Assembly: GCA_003427395.1 (NCBI GenBank)
Contig: BFEA01000102.1
Location: 2,805,339 to 2,869,338 of the forward strand
Direction of reading: 5' to 3'
Origin: Chara braunii
Taxonomy: Eukaryota; Streptophyta; Charophyceae; Charales; Characeae
Length of the DNA stretch: 64,000 nt
Shown here: positions 10,846 to 22,180 of the stretch, piece after piece
Position numbering within the stretch: the first letter of the stretch is position 1
How the letters are laid out: every line of letters begins with the position of its first letter
Notes under the pieces: model-generated
The model's database searches: none
Told to the model about the DNA's origin: nothing
The model's input: the letters and a program-made list of their open reading frames with translations, nothing else
Translations under genes and position numbers: made by a program

Positions 10846-11577
10846 TTAAATGACTTTTGTAGAGACTACGTCCATCAGTACTGGGTGATGGACCGACAGT
10901 GATTCTGAGCCTGGCAGTACGTCACACCAAAACCAAGTATTCCAAGGTGAACCTCGTGCCAAGATGAAATTTAATCTGCTTCTTGGGGCTGGTGTGTTGC
11001 CTGCTGGCTTTGCCCCGTACCAGGAGAAATCATTTAGATCCGCGTTTAAAGTGTGGAACACATCTGTTAATGAGTAAGCATCTAACAAGGATGTTAGGAT
11101 ACCTGCATCCTGTCTGGGGGGAAAAACTGACAATAAATCTAATCCTGGAACTAATATTGTGTTGAGGTCCCCTAGTATCACCAGGTTTTTTGTGTCGGGT
11201 AGGAAGGCGGGGAGGTTGGTTAGGAAGTTTGTTCGGTCTATTAATTCCGTCGGGGCATACACTGAGACAATGCCCCACTCCTCCTCACCTAAAAGTAGTT
11301 TGATCCATGCGATTCTCCCATCAGAATCTGCGTAGGAATCAAGTATTTCCGCCTCTAAATCTTTGTTGATTAATATTGTCACCCCTCCTTTGGTCCCATC
11401 TGCAGGCGACAAAATTTGGGGGCCATCCCAATAAGAGTTCAAGGTCTGTAATTTTTCGGTATTTAACTTAGATTCCTGGATGCCAAGGATATGAACGTTA
11501 TCTGAGTGCATCCAGGATCTGAGTCTTGATCTTTTAAATACGTGTGAGGTATCGCCTAAAGGCGGTAGCACCATCAA
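10846..11577 (-). pseudogene. LINE ORF2 AP-like endonuclease domain
   Basis: About 243 residues with the order of motifs of the exonuclease-endonuclease-phosphatase fold: GIQESKL (catalytic Glu), GGVTILIN, IVSVYAPTE, LGDLN (Asp/Asn pair), FSWYG and a terminal H. Two key positions are altered: the usual SR(I/L)D box reads SRLN, and the final SDH reads SVHH. It nicks target DNA in an active LINE. With these changes this copy is probably inactive even where the frame is open. Confidence 0.85.
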
Positions 11578-12099
11578 CAGCGGTCGTGCCGGTAGCTTGG
11601 ATCCAACTCTGATCCTTGAGGTGTATCTGAGGCCTTCTTGTTTCTTTTGCCTCTTTACCCGAATGGCTGACCATCATAAGATTATGGGTTAGGCAAACCC
11701 CTGAGAGTTTTTCTATCTCATTGGTATGACGCATCCAATAAAGGATAACCGCTCCTGTTCTTTCCGCGGGCATATGCAGTTTATCTATCGAATCCGTATT
11801 TCCCGACAGAAAACCCTAGAGGGGGATCCAATGGATCCTGAGATCGCACTATTTATCAAAAGAATCGCATATGGTGCGAATACCCATCCGGGCCATATGG
11901 AAGACTACCGGGGGGAGTTGTTGTTTCTGAGACAAGTACCGATTGATTTTAAAGGAAGGCAACACAACCACTGAACCCGTATGGTTTAGCACTTGCCTCT
12001 TGGCTAACTCCACTGCCTCCTCATCTGAGGGGGGGGCAGTTACTGGGATTGACATAATTTTCAGTCCATCATTATTCATTATTCTGGTTAAGAGCACTA

Positions 12100-13549
12100 G
12101 TCTTACTGCTGACTCTTAGATGATCAAAGCGACCACAAAATGTTTAATATGACATTTTGCCTTGTCTGCTTTGGTAATTGTCTTCATCGGGTCGGACAGA
12201 AATAGTTCCCTTCAGGCATGGCTATACGGCCTCGGCCTCTTGCGCCCATCCTTATCCTTCTCAAGTTGTTGGTCACGTGGAGGGCTTCTTGATTCCTCTC
12301 CCGAGGCTATTCCGGTTAACGCATCATTCGGTTTTGCTTTTTTGTTGGAAACAATTCACAGGCCTGGGCCAAACCGAGTTCACCGAGTAACTGTCGGTTA
12401 CCTACTTTCTGAAAAGGAAAAATATCTGCTAATTCCCATGTACTAGCCACAACTTCTTTTTCCTTGTCAGACCTGGGTCTGTCAGACTGGTTTACGTCCA
12501 CCGAAATATACGAGTTATTATTGTAGACCGTAAAATTTTCCAGGAGTTGGAATTTCGATTCTCTGGGGGAGAGTGGATCTATCTCTTGGCCTTCGACCTC
12601 TACCCGCTTTTGGGGTTCCTCATCCTCTGTTGATCCTTCTTTCTCTGATTCCTCGATCCCGTTTATTTCCCTTTTTTCAACATCCTCCTTCCGTCCAATT
12701 TTCTCATATACAGGCTCGTTTCCATCTTCCTCACGTCCTCCCTTCCTTCTGTCCTTTGGTCTTACCTCTCTTTCCTCGTCCTCTTCCCACTAGTCATTCC
12801 CATTGTCGTCCTTTCCTTTCCTCTCTTCGTCTCCCCTCCTCTCTTTTTCCTCTTCTTCTTGATCCCCCTCCCCGTCTCCTTCATAATTTTCGCCATCGTC
12901 TTTATCCTCCTCCTCCTCTTCTTCTTCTTCTTCCTCCTCCTCCTCCTCCTTATCCTCCTCTTTCTCCTCCTCCTCTTTTTCTGAATCCTCCTTTTCCTCG
13001 AATTTTTCGTTTTCTTTTTCCTCAAACTCCCTTTTCTTTCCTCATTGTTGTTCTCCATGTCACTGATCATCTCCACGTCTATAACCCCCTTATCCGCTTT
13101 CTGTTGGGCATGATCCTCCAGCAGGGCCTTCCCTCTTTCATAAAACCCTGCTTTTGCTCCCTGCTCCCTCCCCTTGTCTAAGCCTTCAGAGGTTTGCCCT
13201 CTGTTTTCGTCCTTGCAGGTACGATGACCATCCCTATATTCTGAGGGGTTCGGGTCTTTCCTTTTCCAAACCACCATTGCCCTTCCTCCTCCTCCCTGAT
13301 CGAGGGAGGTAGGTGGGGCTGGCGGCTTAGCCTTTTCAGTTTCTTTGTCCTGAACCCTTCCATTCTCTTTCTCTTGTTGCTCCTTTTCCTCTTGAGCGTG
13401 CCTGTCCTTATCCTCCTTCTCCAGGTCCCTGCTCTTGTCGGCTTTCTCGGTTCGCTTGTTCTTGTTCTTGTTCCGGGACAGGTCCCTGTTAGGCCCATTA
13501 GCCGCCGAAGAGCCTGGTTGGCGTTGTCGCGCGCGGCGGTCTTGCACCC
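12100..13549 (-). pseudogene. LINE ORF1 C-terminal tail, charged low complexity
   Basis: The minus-strand frame opens right at 13549 with QDRRARQRQPGSSAANGP and runs through Lys/Glu/Asp-rich sequence with (Pro)-rich AKPPAPPTS. Past about 13040 the open frame turns Arg/Lys-only while the neighbouring frame gives a long Glu run, so a one-base slip within the GAG/GAA repeats is likely. Further blocks (12501-12316, 12097-11849, 11773-11534) continue to the endonuclease. Such charged tails follow the zinc knuckle in plant LINE ORF1 proteins, and the zinc knuckle expected before it is found at 27480. No independent function is assigned. Confidence 0.5.
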
Positions 13550-13960
13550 TGTTGGGGAGCGCTGAACCTCACGGTTGTGTCACGCAGGATGTTTTTTCAG
13601 AGTTGTTGAAAAAAATCAGTCACCACTCTGACTGTGCGCGCGTGCTATACCTCTCATGATGCCCCACGACAGGTCAGGACGTCGCGAGGTACAACTCACC
13701 TCTACCCGAGGGGCTGTCACCACTCTCTGGTAGACGTATCCTTGCTGAGTTACCGACCCACATCCGAAGGCTTTTACATGCCTTTGTAGAGGTAGGTCGG
13801 GCGAGGGCGTTTTCTCAATCGTCCTAGCATAGGTATACGCGCGGTTAAACGCCTAAGACTGACCCGTTTACATGTCGGGCGTTGGGGCGCTGATCTCCCG
13901 GACCAACTTACTGTTCAGGTCGACTCGATTGACGATCTGTCGCGCATACATTATTCTGAC
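13550..13960 (-). mobile_element. Reverse-oriented LTR-1 family copy, 3' end
   Basis: Starts TGTTGGGGAGCGC, resembling the reversed LTR-1 end TGTCGAGCGC, then matches the reverse complement of 21700-21960: GGGGCTGTCACCAC, CTTTTACATGC..TTGTAGAGGTAGGTC and a block around GGAGATCAGCGCC when reversed. It adjoins the LINE ORF1 tail directly. Together with the reversed LTR-1 start at 27401-27432 it would form the LTR that splits the LINE, with several kilobases of later insertions inside. Confidence 0.6.
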
Positions 13961-15437
13961 CTACTTATACTTGACCAATTATATAAGCTATTTAAGTTTT
14001 CCCAAATCAATACATACATGAAGAAATACAGTTCAAAGGTTGAGACTGAAAGGCAAGGAGATGCCTTTACATTTCACATGACAAAGGCAAACACTAGGAT
14101 GAACAAAGCTAACTTTTGGAAAAGAAAACAGTCAATCGGCTCTTGGCCTTTCAAACAAGCATCACAAATAAAAGTAGGTTGATGGTCTGTCAAAAACATG
14201 CATCAGAAATAAAAGATAGGCTTAAGGCCTTTCAAATAAATGACTTAAATAAGACTCTCGGCCTTTGCCAATTATCCTAATTTGCTCATCTTCAAGAAGG
14301 AGTAAAGTCATAAAATCCAAATCAAATGTACAAAAGGTTAGGTGTCGATGAAGTGTCTGAGTCGAGGCTCGGGTAAGCATAAGTTTGCCAATGCGCGTTG
14401 AGTGAATGGCACATGGTTGGTCGTTTTACTGATCTGCAGACAAAACAAAAACATTTCACAATCCTAACAGAGTCAACCATTCATTCACTTCCGCACACAT
14501 TACACCTACGCTTCTAAACCTTTCAACCAGACATTCATTTTTCGACTTGGTCATTCAAGGACATTTTTTGACCAAATACAGACCCTTTTAGACAATAACC
14601 CGAAAATAAGAAATGCCATTTAGTGAAAAAGTTGATGCAAAGTGTGGGTGTAGAAGGTGAGTGAGAGTTGAGTTGGCGAACCAACCTGTTACCATAAGGC
14701 AACATCATGTAGTCTGGTCACAAGATCTCAACACCTCCCTCACTATCGACATGACCCTACATGAAGTTCAACGATGTGAACTTTGATTCTAACGAAGGAC
14801 TGTATTATAGTCCGATCAAATGTAAGTATGAAGTAAGAAGACCCCACACAGAAGCCTTCATCACATACTTACTAGTCTGTATGGATTCGATCGAGCAGTA
14901 GGATTATTCAGACATAAGTATCCTACTACTGTTTTAGTCCAACTGATTTAGACTTAGATAGACCATGGGATAACCTACACGGGGGTACCCTATCTTCAAT
15001 CTGTCAACTTAACTATCTAAGATATGTACACACGTAGAGGCGAGTAATAGGATGTTCCTCACCCTGAAGCCTTATCCTATCAGCCGTCCTACATACATAC
15101 ATCAATCAACTATAAAGCCGCAGAGGGTGGGTAAAAACAAGGGTGTATGACTTTGCCTGTCTTTTTATTTCGTATTCTCTCTTTCTCATTTTTCTCATCC
15201 TTTCTCTTTATCTCCTTGTTCGTTTCTCTTTTCCGTTTCCTTCCTTCGTTTCTTCTATCTGCCTTTTCATTTCATCTTCCATGACCTTCTGCCTAGATAA
15301 CCCTGCGTGCACTATGACTTACTCTAAGCAGCATGCACGAAGCCGACCATGGCTCTAGCTAGGCGTGGGGTTCACATGTATATATCTGATTTGTGTTGAT
15401 AACCAGAACAAATGGTATAGGTAATGGAATAAACAAC
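13961..15437. other. No gene; short degenerate tandem repeats
   Basis: No convincing reading frame. Around 14130-14280 a unit of roughly 60 bp containing GGCCTTTCAAA and an ATCA(C/G)AAATAAAAG-like stretch repeats three to four times with divergence. Between 14780 and 14935 short inverted words (GTAAGTATGAAG with CTTCATCACATACTTAC) occur. Part of this may be diverged reverse LTR-1, but I could not align it. Confidence 0.4.
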
Positions 15438-15438
15438 A

Positions 15439-15493
<55 letters not shown>
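15438..15493. repeat. (AAT)n microsatellite
   Basis: Uninterrupted trinucleotide run, about 18 copies. Confidence 0.95.
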
Positions 15494-15494
<1 letters not shown>

Positions 15495-16619
15495 AAAGAA
15501 AGTGGTCGAGTGATGGACAAAAACCCGACTTGTAATATCACTTTGTGGGCCAGATAGTTGTGTACCAAGTAAGAAGCGATATGCACAACGTCAAATAAGA
15601 GTTATGCCATGAACTTTCATGCCCAGCCCCAACTCACCATTATCAGCAACATATACAATGTCACTCTCCTCTCTAGCGCCCAGCGTCCAGGCCACTATTC
15701 AGCATATACAGCCTATCTACATTCATGCAACGAGTCACATCGAAGTCGAAGACTGATGTATGTGACGTCACTATCTACGCAGACTGTTAGCATATACCAG
15801 GTACGTTTCTTTGTCTCCCCTCATCGCTCTTCTTCATTAAAACTGCACCTCCTTCCTCAAGAACATCCCTGCTCATCACCCCCTCGCGTCCTGCAATCCG
15901 GCTATGGCCACTAGCGCCCTGCTACCCTGTTGTGCCCCACATCACTCAATACTTACGAGCGCACCTCAGGCCAGCTTGCGCACATACAGACACTCGTGCA
16001 GTATTGCAGTAGCACGTTCGTGTTGCCCGCCTAAGCCAGAACGCCTCGGACTGGTTGACTCCCTCCCTATATGGGAGGTGATGGTGCTGCTAGTCCGTTT
16101 GGGCTTGGCAGTGGAACTTGTCAGTAGCTTCCAGTTGGACCCCAGTGTTTGCACCCAGGCCCATGTCTGCAATTGAGGGCCCGGACCCTTTGCAATTGGG
16201 CACACCCAAGATTACTCAGGCTTTGAACGTTTCTTGTGTTTGCATTTGGCCCGCGGGGCGAATGTGGCGACAATGTCATATTCTCATCGATGTATCGACG
16301 TCACACTGTGTGTGCCCAGGCCACGACAACCCACGTCCTGGGCTCAACTGCCTGACACAGCTGCTACTTCTAGAGGAGCCTAGGGTGAGGCCCAAGATGC
16401 AGTCCGTAGGCAAATGGTCAAATGGGCAGTCCTACACAGTCCGGTCTGTGGTACCCTGTCCCGGTCGCATTTTGTCAAGTCAGCAAGTACCCTGTGGGAC
16501 TGTGTGCACCGTCGGGCCCAGCCTACAATATTTGTCTATTCTTCCAGAGCCGCATTCACGCAACAGGCTCACGTCGACTCTGAAGGCCAATGTACGTGAA
16601 GTCAACACCATAGCCGTCC
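15494..16619. other. No gene recognised
   Basis: Several plus-strand frames of 60-220 codons are open here, but they overlap one another, have no recognisable domain, and the longest runs on into the TG-rich repeat downstream. I treat them as chance frames. Confidence 0.4.
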
Positions 16620-17215
16620 ATCTCACATACACCAGATACTTATCTCTCTCATCTTTTCTTTTTATCTCTCTTTCTCTGTTTCTCTCTCTACGTGCATGTG
16701 TCTCTCTCTGTGTGCGTCACAGTGTATCCGTGTCACCAAGTATGTGTCGCTGTGTATTTGTATCACTGTGTATCTGAGTGTCACCGCGTAAATCTCAGTC
16801 TGTTGTCACTGTGTATGTCACAATGTCCATGTGCATTTCACTCTGTATGTGTGTATTTCGCTGTGCATGTGTGCATTTCGCTCTGCATGTGTGTATTTCA
16901 CTTTGCGTGCGTGTGTGTCACAGTATCTGTGTGTGGATCACAGTCTGTGAGTGGGTCATAGTATCTATGTATGTGTCATTGTATCTCTGTCACTGTATGT
17001 TGTATATCTCCGAGTGTTTCACTGTGTGTGTGTTTGTATCACCATGTTTGTGTTACTGTGACTGTCGTGTGTTTTACTGTGCGCGTCATTGTGCACTGTG
17101 TCACCGTGTGTGTCACACTGTCTGTATGTGTGTGACTGTGTGTGTCACACTGTCTGTATGTGTGTGACTGTGTGTGTCAAACTGTCTGTATGACACGGTG
17201 CATGTCGCATACCGT
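16620..17215. repeat. TG-rich degenerate minisatellite
   Basis: Short TGTGTGTCAC(T/A)GTGTATNTG-like units of about 12-30 bases repeat throughout. Near 17100-17200 a longer unit (TGTGTGTCACACTGTCTGTA plus a few bases) is tandemly repeated about three times. Open frames through this stretch are a by-product of the repeat. Confidence 0.85.
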
Positions 17216-17227
17216 CACGGTGTCGAA

Positions 17228-17253
17228 GCAAATACCCTGACAAGGGTATTTGC
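17228..17253. repeat. Palindrome at LTR-1 5' terminus
   Basis: GCAAATACCCT-GACA-AGGGTATTTGC, arms of 11 bases, beginning 8 bases into the LTR. The same feature is at 5891-5915 in the split copy and, reversed, at 27401-27424. Confidence 0.85.
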
Positions 17254-17689
17254 CAGGGTTTTTCAACGTCGGACGCTGTCCGAATTTCTCGTTGGATTGA
17301 AGGGCTTGATGAGATTCACGTTGCCAAAACGTTTATTCAGACATAACCGTTAACTGAGGGACTAAAAGATTTAAGAACCCTGGTTTGGACGCCTGCGGCG
17401 TCCGAGAGTAATGGCTATACCCGACAGTGTTTCGCCTTTCGTCGGGGCTGTACGGGTGTGCGGGTGTTGAGGTACTAAGGTTAGACCTATTCTACCTAAA
17501 ATAGTGTCGCGCGGCTGTTAAGCCACGTGATTCAGGGTCTACGATAGGCTAAAAAGAACGGTCGCGCCTTGGCGCAAAAAGAATATGAAGTTTTTCTGGG
17601 TTGCGGGGGCTGACCTTGAGCCAAAGGAGGCCAGCAGGCCAATGTTGAGGCCTACCCGCTGGGTGACCTCGGAGTTGTGGTGGACAACC

Positions 17690-17815
17690 ATCCATGGCAA
17701 GGCCACATGCGGGCAGGGCCTGCAAGGCCATGGGCAGGCAGGGCCTACCGGGCCACACGCGGGCAGGGCCTGCAAGGCCGCGGGCAGGCAGGGCCTGCAA
17801 AGCCACGGCAGGGGG
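17690..17815. repeat. GC-rich tandem repeat inside LTR-1
   Basis: A unit of about 50 bases containing GGGCAGGGCCTGCAAGGCC repeats about two and a half times. Open frames on both strands here (Ala/Cys/Pro-rich) follow from the repeat. Confidence 0.8.
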
Positions 17816-17853
17816 GAATAGAGAGGGGGCGAAACTCTTCTTATAGAAGAGTT

Positions 17854-17935
17854 GCTCCTATCACTGTCGTGATAGGAGCTAGCCCAGTAGGTTCTCATAC
17901 GTGACTCGTACCTCGTGGATACTGGGATCGAACCC
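17854..17935 (+). other. tRNA-like module in the uninterrupted LTR-1 copy
   Basis: Perfect 11-bp hairpin GCTCCTATCAC-TGTC-GTGATAGGAGC (17854-17879), then TAGCCCAGTAGG (17880-17891, A-box-like) and GGGATCGAACCC (17924-17935, B-box-like). Order and spacing are as at 6459-6531. The B-box candidate matches 9 of 11 consensus positions. Confidence 0.55.
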
Positions 17936-18119
17936 GAAATGATGCATCCTACTGGGCATATCTCCTTTTGGAGTTGCCCATTCCGGACGTTGTCAGCGTG
18001 ATCGATCCGGACCGTTCGATCGCAAGGATCGCGCAGTTCGGATCGGCCGCGCAAATGTTAGCATGGCCTCTGCGCAAGGATGACACGCATAAATCAAGGA
18101 GAGATTCAAGTTTTTTTCT

Positions 18120-18384
18120 CTTTCCTTTTTTTTTTTTTTTTTTTTTTTTTTTCTCGGACGTGGGCTGAGGCCCTACTAGAAGAAAAGATAGGAACGAGTT
18201 CTTGAATCGGTATGTGTTTTATGCAGAGATGCAGGAAAACAGTTCAAACTCAACTTTCTGCACCTCTCCATAACCTCCTCCAGATTCAGGCATTTGACTC
18301 GATCCTCTTTGCTAGTAGACCCACGCCCTTTGGGGTTGCTGTATGTGGCTGAGAAGCCACGAGTCGTGACTTGCAAGCCAACAG

Positions 18385-18412
<28 letters not shown>
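18120..18412. repeat. Homopolymer tracts in LTR-1 (poly-T then poly-A)
   Basis: T-run around 18126-18152 and A-run around 18387-18410 bracket a 230-base unique stretch. Both are absent from the corresponding place in the split copy (near 6760-6830), so the segment between may be a later small insertion. Confidence 0.6.
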
Positions 18413-18415
<3 letters not shown>

Positions 18416-18792
18416 CTGAAGTTGAACGTGGAGCGCCACTTGGCGCCATAGGAAGTGACTAAGGCACTTCAGCCCCAGTGCACTTGACAGTCGTCTGTAA
18501 AAACGGGCGACCGTTTCTCTGCAGTAAGGTAAGTAGTTTTTTATTTTTTCTTTTTTTCTTTTTAGATTTTCTTTAGGGGTTTTCTGTTGAATTTTCTTTA
18601 CATTCTTTAGTTAGATTTCTTTTTAGATTTGTTTTATTCTTTTCTTTTCTTTCTAGATCTTTTCGTTTTGGTTTTTCGCTTTTAATTCGTGGGTTTCCGA
18701 AAGCGCCCGTTCGTTTTGACGAACGGGCTGACTTGCCATTGATTGGATGTGCAAGTCGATAAATCCGTGTTGGAACACGGAAAGATACACTG

Positions 18793-18798
<6 letters not shown>

Positions 18799-18849
<51 letters not shown>

Positions 18850-18850
18850 G
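18799..18850. repeat. (GA)n microsatellite in LTR-1
   Basis: GA run of about 50 bases. The sister LTR copy has a GT run followed by GA at the same place (29146-29211). Confidence 0.95.
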
Positions 18851-19410
18851 GACCAGCTACTTGCGCCCGTTGGGTTTTGAAACGGGCTGCAGTGTTTGCC
18901 TGCACGCCCGAACCTGGCGTCGAGAACGTCCGAGTACGGGCGCAGGGCTAAGGGGGGACAAAAGACCCTGTTGAGCTTGACTCTGGTCCGACTCTGTGAA
19001 ATGACTTGGGGGGTTAATGTGCTCGTTCGTTTTTAAACGACGAGCTGCCCCTGCTGTAGAAAAACAAAAAGAAAGAAAAAAAAAAGAGGGGAGAAGTTGG
19101 AAAAAAAAAAGGGGGAAACGGCCGCGGATTTAGCCGCGGCCTCAGTCNAGATGCAAACTAGAAGCATCTGGACTATGGATAGGCAGCAGACTGTTGGTTT
19201 CAACAGTCTGCTTGAAAATGGCTGAGTACAGCCATTTCTGGGCTGCGTCTGGCCGCGGGTGAAGGCGAGATGCATTACCAGGGTACAGAACTTGGTTCCC
19301 CTAGGGGAACATCAAGTTCCCTGGCCCTTGATCGAGATTTTGATCCAGGGCCAGGCTCTGTTCCGGGATTTGGCTGGGGGCAAAGCAGCTGCCCTCAGCC
19401 TTCAGCCAGC

Positions 19411-19417
19411 TATAAAA
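19411..19417 (+). promoter_or_regulatory. TATA box of LTR-1 (uninterrupted copy)
   Basis: TATAAAA in the context CAGCTATAAAAGCTAGCC, conserved in the sister copy at 29968-29974. Downstream CAGCCTCACACTTGTGGCA-type sequence is conserved too, so transcription probably starts about 30 bases later. It sits 2.19 kb into the LTR, which would make U3 unusually long. Confidence 0.75.
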
Positions 19418-19679
19418 GCTAGCCTGCCACCCAATAGCCTCACACTTGTGGCAATGCTGCTGGGGCATTCTACTTGAGTAGATGCTGGCTGGCTGGCTGC
19501 TGGTTTAATGAGGCGAAGTGTTGGAGGTCTGCAGAAGCACTTGGAAGAAGGAGGAGGCAGCCATAGCTAGAGGCTGGGAGCTTCTTGCCCCACCTCTTGT
19601 GCTGTGCTGCAGGCTGTGGGGGAGCCATAGCCGTAAGGCTGCTGCTGGATTGGGCCGTGCGCCAACGAATTTTCTTGAG

Positions 19680-20010
19680 TAAGAGGCCGCGTCGCTGTAC
19701 CCTTGGGCGGAAGCGCTGCCGAACTTGTGCGGCGGTAACGCCGTTTTTCTTAGCGGTACTGTGGGAGCGCTGCCGAAATTGTGCGGCGGCAGCGCCGGTT
19801 TTCTTGGTGGTACTGCGGGAGCGCTGCAAAATTGTGTGGCGACAGCGCTGGTTTTTTGGTGGTACGGCGGAAGCACTGCCGAAATTGCGCGGTGGCAGCG
19901 CTGGTTTTCTTGGTGGTACGGCAGAAGCGCTGCTGAATTCTTGAGGCGGCAGCACCGATTTTCTTGGCGGTACGGCGAGGGCGCTGCCGGATTTTGTGGA
20001 GATAGTATTT
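19680..20010. repeat. 54-bp tandem repeat downstream of the LTR-1 TATA box
   Basis: About six copies of a 54-base unit (one copy 51) containing GCGCTGCCGAAATTGTGCGG and TTTTCTTGGTGGTAC. Because the period is a multiple of three, long open frames appear in several frames on both strands, with 18-residue periodic peptides. I see no evidence that any is translated. The sister LTR has only diverged remnants near 30300-30440. Confidence 0.85.
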
Positions 20011-22180
20011 TGCACAGGATTGCGAGAAGGGGGATTGGGTGTTGCCGCAGGAACGGTACCGCCAAGGTGGAAGTGCATCTTGAAGTAGTGAGAGCGGGGT
20101 GGATCGCCTGGTGATTGAATTGGAGTGGCGATCTCCTCGTTGAGAACGTTGTGGCATGCGGCACTTGCGGGAGTTGTCAAGGCCGTGGTAATTTTTTTTG
20201 CAGCACGTGCGGCGAGCGGGGTTTGAGTCCGGGACCACCAAGTATTGCGGCAGGCGTATGATGACCTGACTTAGCATTTGGTGGATTGAGGTGGCGTTAT
20301 TTTTTAGGGAAAAGAGCCGCTGAGACTGTGTGGGATTTGAGAGTGGGACGCTCTCCTCAAACGGCGAGCTCTCTCTGGGTTGGTGAGCGACGCTTGGGTC
20401 AGTGGTAGTGCTTGGAGGAGGGTGTGGTTCGCCCTTGTGAGCGGCCGCAACGGGAGTTGTGCGGCCAAAATTCTCTTGAGAAAGTACTCGGCTTCTTGAG
20501 CGAGTTTTTATAAAGATCACTCAAGGTCAGTTTGCCTCAGACCCCTTCACATCTGTGTGAACCCACACTTTGCTTGACCCTGTTCTTTGAATGTTCACAG
20601 AAAAGGTAAAGAAAATGTGTGTTTGCGTGTATGAATGAGAGTCTGACGTGAGTTCGGGTTTGCTTTGTTTTCCTTCGAACTTGTTGTTTGGTTTGATGTG
20701 CAGGTAGGTAGAAGGATGCTTGCAAAGGAGATTGATTATGCCTGTAGGGGAGAAGAAAAAAATGATTGTCTTTTCTTTACTTCTCACCCGCCTGCATGCC
20801 AAAATTGATTTGATGTTCTGAGGAACTTTAATTATGTGTGCACTACAAAATGAATTAATTAGAATAAAGCAAATAAGGTCAAACGGACTTAGCTTTCTTC
20901 TCATGATCAACTTTTCCTATCCCGAACGACCTTATCTACCTATACCTGCCCAAATGATTCTCGTTATCTATCTTCTTCAGTTATCTTTTTCATATAAGTT
21001 ACCCAAAACTTATTATTGATGAGAAAAGAAAACCTACTCGTGGCGAACACAACCTTTCTCTCTAGGAAGCATCCAAGGCAGGGGTTCGTATGCTTTCGGA
21101 GTCGGCCCTGTTATCGACTCGGAGTGGACCCGGTTCGTCAGGGGTGGTACTATGCCGACTCNGTGGTGACGGCCCAACCTCTGAGATCCGAGTCTTCGGG
21201 TTCGGGCGAGGGGAAGGAGTATCCACAAAACCACTTTCTCGAGGGATAGGTGCGTGTCGTAGACAGAAGAGGCTTCAGCCCACAAGAAGAAGTAGGTAAT
21301 GAAGGAGATGATTCTCTTTGCGCAGTGATATTGACGACGATTCTGAATTGGATGACCAAATGACGTAGATGAGTGCTTCGTCATTCGTGGAACAGAAAGG
21401 GTAATTATTGCCCAGGAGGACAAAGCGACCAACAAAATAGCTACGCGACTCCGACTAAGTTATATATATCGGGGGGGTGTGGTCGAACCGAGAGTTCAAA
21501 CTTTGGTCAGGAACCAGATCACTTGTTGATTTGCATGGAAGTGGTGGAATACAAGAGTTTTAAGTCATATAGGCCGGGAATAATAACTTTGGCAGGTTAT
21601 CTCATCAAGTCAAAATCCAATCTTGTGTGAGTGAATATAAAGTGCATTGATTTTATTTATTTATCTTGGGATCAGAGAATTATAAAGGGACTAGGATTAT
21701 ATTGTGGGTTTCACATTTGGTTGAGACTGTCGTAGTCGACCGACGTTCGTTCGTACCTAGGAGATCAGCGTCCCAGGAGGCGGACAACGTTCGGGTCCAC
21801 TCGGCGTTAGCCAAGCGTACCTATACTCCAGCGAGCGAGCAAACACCCTCGGCTGACCTACCTCTGCAATTGCATGTAAAAGCTTTTGCACGTGGGTCAG
21901 TAGCTCGGTAGGGATACGCCCCTGAGGGTGGTGACAGCCCCTAAGGGAAGGTAAGGCGTGCCCCGCTAGAACCTATCCTGTCGTAGGGGACCGTGGGATG
22001 TACAGCTGGCGCACCCGGCTAGAGCGACGACGGAACGACGCTACCGCGACCGTCTCTGCGGTTCTCGGGGTTGTTAAGCGTCGTTCCCAAGTTGTCCTTC
22101 GATTTTGGTTTGTTTTAACTCCGGTGTGACTTAGCCGGGAGGACCCTCGTTCACGCGAGGGCCGATGCGCTCGACAACGG

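Larger units (their letters stand above)
17221..22176 (+). mobile_element. Uninterrupted LTR of the LTR-1 family (solo LTR, 4956 bp)
   Basis: Begins TGTCGAAGCAAATACCC and ends GCGCTCGACA, i.e. TG...CA ends with a TGTCG/CGACA inverted repeat. The four bases before (17217-17220) and after (22177-22180) are both ACGG. It aligns with LTR-1 pieces at 5884-6964 and 28908-33103/59806-60020. Internal order: palindrome, tRNA-like module, poly-T/poly-A tracts, GA microsatellite, TATA box, 54-bp repeats, then an RNA-leader-like second half. No coding domain was recognised, and no matching internal region lies beside it, so it reads as a solo LTR. Confidence 0.75.

Noticed and set aside
12573-13181. Plus-strand Pro/Ser/Phe-rich 202-codon frame
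   Set aside because: It is the antisense of the charged LINE ORF1 tail. The composition follows from the GAG/GAA-rich coding strand.
16118-16777. 219-codon plus-strand frame
   Set aside because: Runs into the TG-rich minisatellite, has no recognisable domain and overlaps other equally long frames.
17854-17935. Functional tRNA gene
   Set aside because: A- and B-box-like words are present, but no acceptor stem, anticodon arm or T-arm can be paired.
17539-18054. 171-codon minus-strand frame with Pro/Cys/Ala repeats
   Set aside because: Covers the GC-rich tandem repeat and tRNA-like module of LTR-1. The sister copy does not keep the frame.
19470-20520. Long minus-strand frames (219-256 codons) with 18-residue repeats
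   Set aside because: They cover the 54-bp repeat, whose period is divisible by three so several frames stay open at once. No conservation in the sister LTR.
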